From an uncultured Oscillospiraceae bacterium (lineage in GTDB: Bacteria; Bacillota; Clostridia; Oscillospirales; Oscillospiraceae), in contig CANQXK010000010.1 of the NCBI GenBank assembly GCA_947627715.1, forward strand, positions 1 to 64,000: DNA of 64,000 bases. Direction: 5' to 3'. The notes under the pieces were generated by a model that worked only from the letters and a program-made list of their open reading frames with translations, was not told where the DNA came from and did no database searches. Shown here piece by piece: positions 52,654-61,526 of the stretch (positions within the stretch are counted from its first letter, which is position 1; the number at the start of each line of letters is the position of its first letter). A program made the position numbers and the translations under genes.

Positions 52654-55600
52654 TATGGTAAAAAATGCCGTCCCCGCTTACAGGATCAACAATTCCAACG
52701 GCGGCGGAAGCTACGCCGAGTTTTCCGGCGTGAAGGTCTCCACTAACTTTGCCCTTGACATCTGGTATAAATCGTCGGGGCTTGACTCCTGCCTTGTGTC
52801 CCAGAAGGACGGCTTCTCCGCCGGTATCTCCGGGGACAGCGTGCTGGTGCGGACTCCCTCCGGGAAGCTGGTGTGGATCAAGAGCGCCTTTCAGAAGATC
52901 CCCAGCGGCGTCTGGACGAACCTGTACCTGGGCAGCGACGGGAAAAACATCACCGTCTACCTCAACGGCTATCTCTTTGGGAGCGCGGCCTGCGCGGAGA
53001 CGCTTTTCAAAAACGAAAGCTTCCTGATCGGCACGGAATTTTCTGGCTTTGTGAGAAGCGTCAGGTTCTATTCGGCGCTCCTTACGGAGACGGCCTTTAA
53101 GGCGTATCTGCTGGCGGAAAAATACGATGCCAAGACGATGCCCAACACCGTGGCCTTCATGGATCTCACCCAGGAGAACATCCCGGATCTCAGCGGAAAC
53201 CAGGTCAACGCGAAGATCGTGAACATCTGCTCGCTGGTGAACACCGTGGAGGTCTACCGGCCTTCCAGGGGGAATTTCGCCCATTTCGCCGATCCCTCCC
53301 CCATGAACATCGGCGGCTTTGCCAGCGGCGACTTTTCCCTCTACACCAAGCTCTACATCCGCCCCGTCACGCACACAAGGCACATCATCGCCTGCAACGG
53401 GACCCCGGCGGACAGCGACGGTGTCGCGCTGTTTGCCGACTGCGGCGAGGAAAGCGTCACCGTTACGGTTCGGATCGGCGGGAAGGACTATTCCTTCCCC
53501 ACGGCGCTGAAAACGTATATGTGGGCGGACGTGATCGTGTGCCTCAAGGGCGGCAAGGAGCTTACGGTCTATGTGAACGGGGAGAAGAAAACCGCCTCGC
53601 TCCCCGCCGCGTTCAAGAGGACAGGCAAGGGCGACTTTAAGGTGGGCGGCTGCGCCGGAAGCGCGGACATGACCTGCGAGCACTATCTCCACACGGTCGC
53701 CGTGTTTGACAAGGTGCTCTCGGACAAGGACGCCGCAGATTTTCTGGAAAACCACCCGTTTGTATTTGAGGACAACCTCACCGCGCTTTTGGACTTCACC
53801 GCGGGGAGCGCCGACGAGCTTGTCACCGGCACGGAGGTGTATGTCGATACCGACGACCTGATCACCGCCGAGCTCTCCATGGCGGCTCTGCGGGACAAGC
53901 CCTACCAGTACAGGATCAACTACTCCGCGACCGTCTCGGCCATGAAGGCGTGGGAGGGGGAGACCACTGTAGAGGGCGTCAAGACGTTTCTGTCGGAGGC
54001 GTTTTTGATCCCCACCGCCGTGTCTGCGGCCGCCCTCGCGGCGCTGACGGTCTATATCGCCAAGCGGCCGAAAATCCTGGGCGCCGCCGCCGGCCTCTAC
54101 ACTGAAAAAACCGTTACCTCCTCCGGCGTTGTGGATACGGTCAGTAAAATCGGAAAAAGCGCCTTCAAGGTCTGCCTCAAGGGGCTTGAGCTGGCCCCCC
54201 TGGGGGCGGCCACCATGGATTCCGCAGTGGTGATGACCGCCGCCTCCGCCATGTTCTCGCAGATGAGCAACATATGCTACGCGGTGCTTGTGGGTCTCGG
54301 CGCGCTGGCGGCTGTGGCGGCCGCCACGGCAGCCATCGTTCAGAGTCTGCGGAAGGAGAAGCCCGACGACGACGATAAGGACGCGAAGCTCTCCTTCTCC
54401 TCCCTTTCGCTCCAGACGGCCCCCGACGACTACGCCTCAAGCGCCATCAGGTGCAGAGATTACGAGGGCGCGATCAAAGGCGAGGAGTGGACCAGCGCGG
54501 GCAAGCTCAAAAAGCCCGCCGTGTACATTGCGGATAAGCTGAAACGGGCGAAGATCAAGGTGAAGTTCCGCCTGAAGGACGACGGAACCAACGGCGCCCA
54601 TACCGTGTCGCTGAGCGCCCAGGTAAATAAAGGGACGGCAAAGCTCTTCGACAACTTCACCTGGGAGGGGTCCAATCTTACCGTCGGGAAGGACTACGAG
54701 GCCGAGCTTGTGTCGGGGATCGATTCCTCTGCGCCAGCGGCGTTTGCCTTTGAGCAGATCACCCTGTGGTGGTCGGCGAAGATCGATGGAAAGGCGGTCC
54801 CCCTGCCCAATACGAGCCTTGAGATCTATACCATCCCCACCATACCCAGCCCGCCGATCTATCTGGACGGGAAAAACGAATCCCTCCTGTTGGCGGTGGA
54901 GTATCTGAAAATCGCCACTCGAATGATAGGGCAGAAAAAATCAAATTCCGACAGTGCCCAGACGCCGGCCGGCGGCAAGACTGCCGGGGCTGTTTACGAT
55001 GACCTCAAGCGGCTGACCATGGACATTTTCGCCTCACAGTGCTTTCACTACGTTCCTCTTCCAAACCCCCTTTATACCTGTTCCTCCCCCATCTACGACG
55101 GCGGTATTCCCTCCCGTGTCCTATATTTCAATGAGGCCCGATTCCTTCAGGACATGGACGCATACAAAGCGGACGGCCCGACGGTGCCTATTCAAATCGA
55201 GTGCGAGGTCTATGCCGCGATCCTCTGCTGTCTGTTCCGGGCGAAGGGCATCGATGCCTCTCTCAAGCTTATTCTCAATCCGCTGAGGGACGCAAACAAT
55301 CATAGCCGGATGCTTGAGACGGAAAGCATCTATATCGCGGGAAGCTTTGAGGGGCCAGAAGACCATTCGTTTGATTACCATGTGATCGTCGAGGCCCAGG
55401 TCCCGGGAATCGATCCAAGTAAAACCGAACCCTTCTTCTTCGACGCATCCCTTGGCGTGATGCAAAACGGACACATCGAGCCTGTTGCGGGCGTCAAGTT
55501 TTGCCGCCTCGCTCAGGAAACCGTAGACCGCGTCCGGGAGAGCGGCACCTACCGGGGCATGGTGTTCAAACACAACACCGGGGCCATACTTCCCCCCAAC

Positions 55601-55666
55601 ACGATCGTCTTCGTTCCAATAGCAAAAAATTGGCCCTTTACGAAATATTGCGAACGGATAAAATAA
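52646..55666 (+). CDS. LamG-LamG-membrane-transglutaminase-like protein
   Basis: 1006 residues. Two concanavalin/LamG-like domains: about 20-150 (FALDIWYKSSG ... NITVYLNGYLFGS ... SVRFYSALLTETAF) and 205-360 (FSLYTKLYI ... ELTVYVNGEKKTA ... TVAVFDKVLSDKDA). Helices at about 452-472 and 543-565, an acidic linker (EKPDDDDKDAK), a beta domain (580-735), then a domain with Cys853 (IECEVYAAILCCLFRAKGI), His912 (FDYHVIVEAQV) and Asp933 (FFFDASLG), the triad order of transglutaminase-like cysteine peptidases. No signal peptide. Coupled to the Hint gene through ATGACTAA. Probably the effector of the system (inference). Codon use becomes more AT-rich near 54.9 kb, where the catalytic domain begins. 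Confidence 0.75.
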   Translation: MTNMVKNAVPAYRINNSNGGGSYAEFSGVKVSTNFALDIWYKSSGLDSCLVSQKDGFSAGISGDSVLVRTPSGKLVWIKSAFQKIPSGVWTNLYLGSDGKNITVYLNGYLFGSAACAETLFKNESFLIGTEFSGFVRSVRFYSALLTETAFKAYLLAEKYDAKTMPNTVAFMDLTQENIPDLSGNQVNAKIVNICSLVNTVEVYRPSRGNFAHFADPSPMNIGGFASGDFSLYTKLYIRPVTHTRHIIACNGTPADSDGVALFADCGEESVTVTVRIGGKDYSFPTALKTYMWADVIVCLKGGKELTVYVNGEKKTASLPAAFKRTGKGDFKVGGCAGSADMTCEHYLHTVAVFDKVLSDKDAADFLENHPFVFEDNLTALLDFTAGSADELVTGTEVYVDTDDLITAELSMAALRDKPYQYRINYSATVSAMKAWEGETTVEGVKTFLSEAFLIPTAVSAAALAALTVYIAKRPKILGAAAGLYTEKTVTSSGVVDTVSKIGKSAFKVCLKGLELAPLGAATMDSAVVMTAASAMFSQMSNICYAVLVGLGALAAVAAATAAIVQSLRKEKPDDDDKDAKLSFSSLSLQTAPDDYASSAIRCRDYEGAIKGEEWTSAGKLKKPAVYIADKLKRAKIKVKFRLKDDGTNGAHTVSLSAQVNKGTAKLFDNFTWEGSNLTVGKDYEAELVSGIDSSAPAAFAFEQITLWWSAKIDGKAVPLPNTSLEIYTIPTIPSPPIYLDGKNESLLLAVEYLKIATRMIGQKKSNSDSAQTPAGGKTAGAVYDDLKRLTMDIFASQCFHYVPLPNPLYTCSSPIYDGGIPSRVLYFNEARFLQDMDAYKADGPTVPIQIECEVYAAILCCLFRAKGIDASLKLILNPLRDANNHSRMLETESIYIAGSFEGPEDHSFDYHVIVEAQVPGIDPSKTEPFFFDASLGVMQNGHIEPVAGVKFCRLAQETVDRVRESGTYRGMVFKHNTGAILPPNTIVFVPIAKNWPFTKYCERIK

Positions 55667-55739
55667 AGAATAAACCGATTAGCGATACCGGCTGTTCGCG
55701 TCATTCGCAGTCTTAACGGAGGTGGAAACGCCGTCTGTC

Positions 55740-56582
55740 TTATTCCTTTTCAAAAGAGGGACGCCAGGCGGCAAACTGAGCCAACTGTTCCTCGGTGCGG
55801 TGGTAATAGCGCGCCCCCCTGTCCAGCCTTGCGATTTTGGCCATCTCGCTGTCCGTGAGGGCGAAGTCCAGAATGTTCAGGTTGTCCCGGATATGCTCCA
55901 CGTTTTTGCTGCCGGGGATGACCGCAAAGCCCATTTGGGTGTGCCAGCGCAAAATGATCTGGGCCGGGGTCTTCCCGTATTTCTCCCCCAGCGCGGCAAA
56001 GACGGGTTCGCTGACGAGGGCCTTGTCCCCGTGGCCAAGAGGGTACCAGCTCATCAGCCGGATGCCGTACTTGTCCAAAAGCGGCCGCAGCTCCTTCTGG
56101 GTATAGTACGGGTGGGCCTCCGCCTGGATAAACTGGGGCGCGATCTCCCACCGGGCCTCAAGCTCCTCCATGTATTTCCCCTCGAAGTTGGAGACGCCGA
56201 TAGAGCGGGCCTTCCCTTCCCGGAGGGCCTGCTCCAGCTGCCGGTACCCGGCCAGCCAGTTCCCTGCGGGCTGGTGGATGTAGAGAAGGTCCACATAGTC
56301 CACCCCCAGGCGGGAGAGCGTCTCCTCCACCGCGTGCCGGTTTTCGTACTCGCTGGGCCAAAGCTTTGTGGAGAGAAACACCTTTTCCCGCGCTACGCCG
56401 CTCTCCCGGATGCCCCGGCCCACGGCCCGCTCATTGACATAGGCGTTGGCCGTGTCCACCAGGGGATAGCCCATTTTCAGGGCCTCCCGCACGCTGTTTT
56501 CCGCGTCCGCCGGGGAGAGCATATAGGTCCCCAGTCCGATGGCCGGGCATTTCACACCGTTGTTCAACTCCAGATATTCCAT
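55740..56582 (-). CDS. Aldo/keto reductase
   Basis: 280 residues, (beta/alpha)8 barrel NADPH oxidoreductase. Tetrad: Asp in LVDTANAYVNERAVG, Tyr in the same segment, Lys in LSTKLWP, His in LLYIHQP; cofactor loop IPGSKNVEHIRDN. Closest in layout to diketogluconate reductase-like bacterial AKRs; substrate unknown. It follows the flavodoxin gene by 37 bp, so the two form one transcript. Confidence 0.92.
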   Translation of the reverse strand: MEYLELNNGVKCPAIGLGTYMLSPADAENSVREALKMGYPLVDTANAYVNERAVGRGIRESGVAREKVFLSTKLWPSEYENRHAVEETLSRLGVDYVDLLYIHQPAGNWLAGYRQLEQALREGKARSIGVSNFEGKYMEELEARWEIAPQFIQAEAHPYYTQKELRPLLDKYGIRLMSWYPLGHGDKALVSEPVFAALGEKYGKTPAQIILRWHTQMGFAVIPGSKNVEHIRDNLNILDFALTDSEMAKIARLDRGARYYHRTEEQLAQFAAWRPSFEKE

Positions 56583-56619
56583 AATAAAGCCTCCTTTTGT
56601 TGTCTTTTGCTCGTTTTCC

Positions 56620-57141
56620 TTACAGCAGTCCGTTGGCCGCCAGCCAACTGCGCACGCTGTCCCTGGAATCTGCCGCCGCGCTCCCCCGGACGGGCAGGCC
56701 CTTTTTCACCTCCGCGCCGGGGGCGGCCTTCCTGATGTCCCGCTCGCTGGTCCCCATGCCGCTGCCCTCGTTGGTGCACAGGGGCAGGATGGTCTTGCCG
56801 GTGAAGTCGTACCGCTCCAGGAAGGTCAACACCGCCATGGGCGCCGTGCCCCAGTAGTTGGGGTAGGCCAGGATCACCGTGTCATATTCCTCCAGACTGT
56901 CCGGGTACTGTTTAAGCTCCGGCCTGGCGTTTGCCCGCAGGTCCTTTTTGGCCTCGTCTATGCAGGTGAGATACACCGGGGAATACGGCTCCTCCATCTC
57001 GATCTTGAACGTGCCGGCCTCGATCAGGTCCTTCACGACGCCGCAGACGATCTCCGTGTTCCCCACCTTTACATACCGCAGAGCGCCGCCGAAGTAGTTC
57101 TCGCCGGCCCTGGAAAAGAACGCGATCAGGGTTTTTGACAT
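56620..57141 (-). CDS. Flavodoxin
   Basis: 173 residues. FMN phosphate loop FFSRAGENY near the start, then a 90s loop YPNYWGTAPMAVLTFLE and LCTNEGSGMGTSERDI. This matches the flavodoxin-4 type found beside aldo/keto reductases and LysR regulators. GGAGGGAAGC precedes ATG 57141. Divergent from the LysR gene. Confidence 0.88.
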   Translation of the reverse strand: MSKTLIAFFSRAGENYFGGALRYVKVGNTEIVCGVVKDLIEAGTFKIEMEEPYSPVYLTCIDEAKKDLRANARPELKQYPDSLEEYDTVILAYPNYWGTAPMAVLTFLERYDFTGKTILPLCTNEGSGMGTSERDIRKAAPGAEVKKGLPVRGSAAADSRDSVRSWLAANGLL

Positions 57142-57191
57142 TTTGCTTCCCTCCTGTCTTTTAGGCGGCGGGACCCGATCCCCCGTCTCCT

Positions 57192-57260
57192 TGACCCTAT
57201 TGTAGCTTCTTCCTATTGCAAAGTCCAATCGAAATCGTATATAATTGATTAAAAAATCAA
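57192..57260. promoter_or_regulatory. Divergent promoters and LysR-type operator region
   Basis: Plus strand TTGCAA (57216-57221), 18 bp, TATAAT (57240-57245) for the LysR gene. Minus strand TTGGAC, 18 bp, TACAAT (ending near 57199) for the flavodoxin gene. A dyad TTGATT-AAAA-AATCAA (57245-57260) lies between the -10 and the LysR start, a likely regulator site. Confidence 0.55.
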
Positions 57261-57276
57261 ATAGCAGGAGGCCGCC

Positions 57277-58164
57277 ATGACCACGAAACAAATCGACTAC
57301 TGTATTGAACTGGCCCACACCCTGAATTTCTGCCGCGCCGCAGACAATCTGTTTGTCAGCCAGCCCACCTTCTCCTATCAGATCAAGATGCTGGAGGAGG
57401 AGATTGGCTTTTCCATCTTTGACCGCAGCGGCAAGGGCACGGCGCTCACCCCCGCCGGGGCGCAGTTTGTCGCCTTCCTGGCCAATATGCGGGAGGACCT
57501 GAAGCGGGCCATCGAGCAGGGGCAGAATTTCAGCGCCAAATACAGGGACAACATCTCCATCAGCCTCATGGTCCGGCAGGCGGTCTATTTCCTCCCGGAG
57601 GCCATGCGCCTGTTCGCCGAGACCACCCCGGAGGTGCAGGTGACGCCGCTGTTCCAGTATGAAAACGGCGTGGAGTCGTTCCTGCGGAACGAGGCGGACA
57701 TCCTGTTCGCCCTGCGGGAGCAGACCCGTCAGATCCCCGGCATCACCGTCCACGACCTGTTTGAGAGCCGCATCTATCTCATCGCCCGGCTGGACGACCC
57801 CCTGGCGGAGAAAACCCTTGTCCGGGAGAGCGACCTCTACGGGCGCACCCTGATGGTGGGCGGCGGGTCCCCCGCCGCGCTGCAAGCCGTTCAGCGGCGG
57901 TTGATCAACTCCGGGAAAATCAGCTATTTCAACAGCGCAGACCACGACACGACGTATGTGAACGTCGCCGCCGGCCGGGGCGTCTGTCTGGCCCCCGGCT
58001 TCCTGAACGACCACAGCGGCCAGTTTGCGTGGATTCCCTTTGACTGCAAGGAGAAATTCTCCTGTGTCCTCTGCTCCCACCGGGAAGACCACAGGGAGAG
58101 CGTGGCGGCATTTCTCGGCATTTTGAAAAAGCTCTACAAGGACGCGGTGGCATTCCCGCTGTAA
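57277..58164 (+). CDS. LysR-family transcriptional regulator
   Basis: 295 residues. N-terminal winged HTH TTKQIDYCIELAHTLNFCRAADNLFVSQPTFSYQIKMLEEEIGFSIFDRSGKGTALTPAG, then a two-lobed effector-binding domain (about 90-295). GGAGGCCGCC precedes ATG 57277. Divergent placement suggests control of the flavodoxin-aldo/keto reductase pair; inducer unknown. Confidence 0.92.
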   Translation: MTTKQIDYCIELAHTLNFCRAADNLFVSQPTFSYQIKMLEEEIGFSIFDRSGKGTALTPAGAQFVAFLANMREDLKRAIEQGQNFSAKYRDNISISLMVRQAVYFLPEAMRLFAETTPEVQVTPLFQYENGVESFLRNEADILFALREQTRQIPGITVHDLFESRIYLIARLDDPLAEKTLVRESDLYGRTLMVGGGSPAALQAVQRRLINSGKISYFNSADHDTTYVNVAAGRGVCLAPGFLNDHSGQFAWIPFDCKEKFSCVLCSHREDHRESVAAFLGILKKLYKDAVAFPL

Positions 58165-58197
58165 TGGCCCTGCGGACCAGGGGGAATTTCAAAGGAT

Positions 58198-58234
58198 AAA
58201 AAAGGGCAGGAGCTTGATGCTCCTGCCCTTTTTT
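58198..58234 (+). terminator. Terminator of the LysR gene
   Basis: AAAAAAGGGCAGGAGC pairs with GCTCCTGCCCTTTTTT around TTGAT; T run to 58235. Confidence 0.93.
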
Positions 58235-58263
58235 TCGGCCGTCGCGGCTTTTGCGGCGGCGCA

Positions 58264-58309
58264 TGGCACCCTTGACGCGATTCGAACGCGTGGCCTTTCG
58301 CTTAGGAGT
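58264..58309 (-). repeat. Attachment site: 3' half of tRNA-Arg
   Basis: On the minus strand the sequence gives an anticodon loop CTCCTAA (anticodon CCU), the variable region, a T-arm ACGCG-TTCGAAT-CGCGT, the acceptor 3' strand CAAGGGT, discriminator G and CCA (58266-58264). Upstream (higher coordinates) no matching D-arm or acceptor 5' strand exists, so this is a recombination-made fragment. The intact tRNA should lie at the other end. Confidence 0.8.
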
Positions 58310-58526
58310 AGCACAAAAACGATGTTTGTTATTCACCGTAAATCACTGAAAACCGTTGATATTGCTGGATATTTTGCTTGTCACGTTATCTGTTATTCAC
58401 CGTATTTTCCTGTCATTTTCGGATATTTTTCGTGGTTCCAATTAGCTGGCGATTAGCAAGGGGGCGAAAAACCGACATTAGATGTGAGTGCAAGTCGGGC
58501 CGTGTGTGCCAATAAAAACACTATCT
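58310..58526. repeat. Element end with arm-type repeats
   Basis: No gene. TGTTATTCACCGTA occurs at 58327-58340 and again at 58391-58404 (64 bp apart), and GGATATTTT-like words recur at 58368 and 58421. Their place next to the att site suits arm-binding sites of the tyrosine recombinase. Confidence 0.55.
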
Positions 58527-59174
58527 TTAAGCCTCGCCCTTACCGCCCAGAATTATGAGGATTTGTTCACGCAACGGTTCATACGGTTCGGGAAAAGCGA
58601 TGTCCTTCCAGTTAATTTTCTTTGCAAGATATGTAATTTCCTCATATAGATCATTTTGTATGGGCTTACGGAACACAGCGATGATCCTTTGGGGATTATT
58701 GATATAATCCCGAATATCGCCCTTTAGGAGTGTGTTAGGAACATACTCATCTGAATTCCCATCGATAGTAAAGCCGATGCAAGCCTTTTGCCCTCCCGCC
58801 AGCTTTTCCGTGAAAAGGCGTGGACTTTTACCGTTAAAATCTCCTATGGAGTTGGCCATGAGGTTCTTGCATATAACATGAGGTAAAATGTCGAGTTTAA
58901 GCTCTGAAGTCCCGTCCTCTGAAAACTCGAAATCATTGGGGCTTAGTCTATGCGCAAGACACCGTTCATAAAATTGTTGGGCAGTTAGCGCAGCACTCGA
59001 CTTCAGGCCGGTCAGGTGGAGATAATTCCAGCTATGAAATGTAAGCTCTATTGAACTGACGCGCCTGTGTTTATCTGTGCATATAAGTAAGAGCTTCTTC
59101 TTGTTCAGCTCCGCCTCGAATCGTTCCGCGCATTCCACAACGGTCTTGATTGCATCCGCTTTCGTTCTTGCCAT
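58527..59174 (-). CDS. PBECR4-type domain protein (phage-borne nuclease-like)
   Basis: 215 residues. Core SSIELTFHSWNYLHLTGL, KLDILPHVICKNLMANSIGDF, KACIGFTID and EYVPNTLLKGDIRDYI. This arrangement (F-x-H-L-T-G, a long helix, a VPNTLLK strand) matches my memory of the PBECR4 family, a Barnase/EndoU/ColicinE5/RelE-like group frequent in mobile elements. It may be a toxin or a processing enzyme; no antitoxin gene is evident beside it. ATG 59174 is preceded by GAAGG. Confidence 0.6.
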   Translation of the reverse strand: MARTKADAIKTVVECAERFEAELNKKKLLLICTDKHRRVSSIELTFHSWNYLHLTGLKSSAALTAQQFYERCLAHRLSPNDFEFSEDGTSELKLDILPHVICKNLMANSIGDFNGKSPRLFTEKLAGGQKACIGFTIDGNSDEYVPNTLLKGDIRDYINNPQRIIAVFRKPIQNDLYEEITYLAKKINWKDIAFPEPYEPLREQILIILGGKGEA

Positions 59175-59507
59175 TTTCTCTGACCTTCTCTCAAAAAGAG
59201 GAGGGCTGCGACGCCGCAGCGCCACTCGCCCCCCTCTAAAAAGACTGGTTTTACTGTCGTCCGCCGACAAGCGATTCTTTCGAGGAAACATATCCCCTTC
59301 AATCGCATAGTTTCGGGTTTTTCTGTCGCCCGCCGACTGTCCGGCTCAAGTCCGGCATACATTTCGGATTTTAGGTGCCAGTCGCACCGAAGGGATGTCG
59401 CCCTTCATCCACTTATAGTATATACCACTGTGCGCTGTATTGTCAAGGTAATTATTCCTCGGCTCAATTTTGAAATTATTCCTCGGCTCAATTTTGAAAT
59501 TGCCTGA
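59175..59507 (-). promoter_or_regulatory. Leader and promoter region of the PBECR4-type gene
   Basis: Promoter on the minus strand: TTGACA (59446-59441), 18 bp, TATACT (59422-59417). The leader of about 230 nt has two GTCGGCGG(G/A)CGACAG boxes that could form competing stems. Behind the promoter is a perfect 24-bp tandem duplication (59451-59474 and 59475-59498). Confidence 0.6.
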
Positions 59508-60053
59508 TTAACGTCCATCCATGTCACGGGATTCTTTCATAGCCTTCTCTTGCTCAATCACTGAGCACCTATCTTTTGCCCAGTTGGGTAAGCACTCTGG
59601 CTTGACCTCGCCAATGATTTCGTTTGGTTTCCACCGAACACGCTTGCCAGAATAGAGGTTTATGCAGGAGCAGGTGTTACCATACACTACTCCGTTCACA
59701 AGAACGAGCTGGTGGTCTGCTGTCCGGTTTGCAGGTAGAAGTGACTCCGGCTTTACTGCCGCGATTTTTCCTCTGACCTCTTGGCTGAAATCAATAGGCG
59801 TACAGTCATCAGCGGTCAAGGGGTCGAAGGAAATAGGCCGTTCCTGCAACCCCTTGAGTTGACGTTCCTTATTACCCAAAATCAGTCGTTTGAGGTATGC
59901 GCCTTTGTCCGGCTGTCGTTCAAACCACTCTCTCACTTCGCTGTCGTGGATTGAAAGCTGAAATGTGAAGCGCAGGACTTTACTCCGATATTGGTCGTTT
60001 TTCTCTTTACGCTGTGCATATCGGCTGATCTTCGTTTCTTCATTATTGCTCAT
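59508..60053 (-). CDS. Element protein of unknown function
   Basis: 181 residues. The basic N-terminus RYAQRKEKNDQYRSKVLRFTF followed by DSEVREWFERQPDKGAYLKRLI looks like a small DNA-binding (ribbon-helix-helix-like) module. The second half (about 75-181) has VYGNTCSCINLYSGKRVRWKP and is not recognised. ATG 60053 has only a weak ribosome site. Downstream of the recombinase gene. Confidence 0.6.
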   Translation of the reverse strand: MSNNEETKISRYAQRKEKNDQYRSKVLRFTFQLSIHDSEVREWFERQPDKGAYLKRLILGNKERQLKGLQERPISFDPLTADDCTPIDFSQEVRGKIAAVKPESLLPANRTADHQLVLVNGVVYGNTCSCINLYSGKRVRWKPNEIIGEVKPECLPNWAKDRCSVIEQEKAMKESRDMDGR

Positions 60054-60144
60054 ATTTCAAAACCGCCGCCTTTAATTGATAATGTGTGCAGAAAGGCCCT
60101 GAGACTCCAATCCCAGGGCCTTTCTGCGTTATTGAAAGGGAAAC

Positions 60145-61524
60145 TCAAGCTGTCTGCGCTATTGCCTTGATCACAGCCATCATCTCCGGGGATTCTGACA
60201 GGAGCTTGATGAGGAGCGCCTGCTTGCCGGAGGTGTCGAGCTGGTCAACGGGATCGGGGGCTTTTGGCTCCTCGGCTCCGGCTGGCGTGTAGAACTCCTT
60301 CTGGAACCGCACGGCGTTCATGCGCCGGTTGTCGTCCAGGATGTGCGCGTACCGCTCTGTGACCATGGTGGCTTGGGCGTGGCCGGTATCGCCCTGGACG
60401 CCCTTGATGTCGCCGCCGCTGAGCATCAGCTTGTAGGTTGTGCTGGTATGGCGGATACTGTGGAACACCACTTTGGGGAGGCCATTGTCCGCTATCAACT
60501 TATCAAACAGCCGGTTGATAGTAGCACCTTCAATGGGAGTGCCGGAGCTGGAGGCAAACACAAGGTTGTAGTCCTTGTATTCGTCGCCCAGAAGCTCCTT
60601 TATCTCATCGACTGCCTTCCGGCGCTCGACAAGCATCTCCGCGACCGCGCTGGGAAGGAAAACCTTTCGGACACTGGTTTTGGTTTTTGGCACCTTCAGG
60701 ACAAGAACGGTAGCACAGCAGGGGAACACAGCCGGAAACTTGAACTTGATGCCCTGTTCCTCGATTTGGCTCATGGCCTCTCTGGACACTCTCTGCAACT
60801 CCTTGTCCACATAGACATACGCCTTACCCTCGCTGATGCTCTCCGGGGAAATCTCAACGCAGTCCCATGTGAGGCCGAGAAGCTCGCCCATGCGGAGGGA
60901 GCAGGCAAAGGAAAGGTTGAGGGCCAGCTTGAGAATATCGTCCTCGCACAAGTCGATAGCCTTGAACAACGTCTCAGCGTCCCATATATCCCTGACGTTT
61001 TCCTCGCATTTGGGCAGGATTGCGTTTTGCACGGGGTTCTTCGCCATCAGCTCCCACTTGACCGCCTGATTAAAGGCGTTGCGGAGCAGCTTGTGGATCT
61101 CCCGTATGGTCCTCGGCGTGATATACGCATCCGTGGGCTTATTATGGGGCCTGCCTTTTGCCTTCACGGTTTTGAGCCGTTTATAGAAGTTGTCCATCAT
61201 TCTGGCGTTGATGTCGTCCAGCTTCACGTCCCCGATAAGGGGTAATATGTAGTTGTCAATGAGGGACTTGTGGCCCTCATAAGTGGAGGGAGCCCAGGTA
61301 TTTACTCCGTAAATGCTGACGTATTGGTCAAGCAGGTCAGCCAGCGTCAACGCGGTGGGCGCGATAAAGGTGTTCGTATTCTGCTGATGCTCGACCTCGG
61401 CTTTCCGCTTCTTGGCGGCTGCGGCGGAATCGAAGCTCTCCCACTTCTGGTGCTTTGCACCGTCCTCGTCAGTGATGGTGTAGACCACCGAATATTTGCT
61501 CTTTCTCTTGATGATAGACGCCAT
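60145..61524 (-). CDS. Tyrosine recombinase/integrase
   Basis: 459 residues. N-terminal arm-binding domain (about 1-55, YSVVYTITDEDGAKHQKWESF), core-binding SAM-like domain (58-165), catalytic domain with R211 (SLRMGELLGL), K in PKTKTSVRKV, H355-x-x-R358 (HSIRHTSTTY), H382 (DTGHAQ) and Y392 (TERYAHI). All six positions are present, so the enzyme should be active. GGGAGG precedes ATG 61524. It would act on the tRNA-Arg site at 58264. Confidence 0.95.
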   Translation of the reverse strand: MASIIKRKSKYSVVYTITDEDGAKHQKWESFDSAAAAKKRKAEVEHQQNTNTFIAPTALTLADLLDQYVSIYGVNTWAPSTYEGHKSLIDNYILPLIGDVKLDDINARMMDNFYKRLKTVKAKGRPHNKPTDAYITPRTIREIHKLLRNAFNQAVKWELMAKNPVQNAILPKCEENVRDIWDAETLFKAIDLCEDDILKLALNLSFACSLRMGELLGLTWDCVEISPESISEGKAYVYVDKELQRVSREAMSQIEEQGIKFKFPAVFPCCATVLVLKVPKTKTSVRKVFLPSAVAEMLVERRKAVDEIKELLGDEYKDYNLVFASSSGTPIEGATINRLFDKLIADNGLPKVVFHSIRHTSTTYKLMLSGGDIKGVQGDTGHAQATMVTERYAHILDDNRRMNAVRFQKEFYTPAGAEEPKAPDPVDQLDTSGKQALLIKLLSESPEMMAVIKAIAQTA

Positions 61525-61526
61525 TG

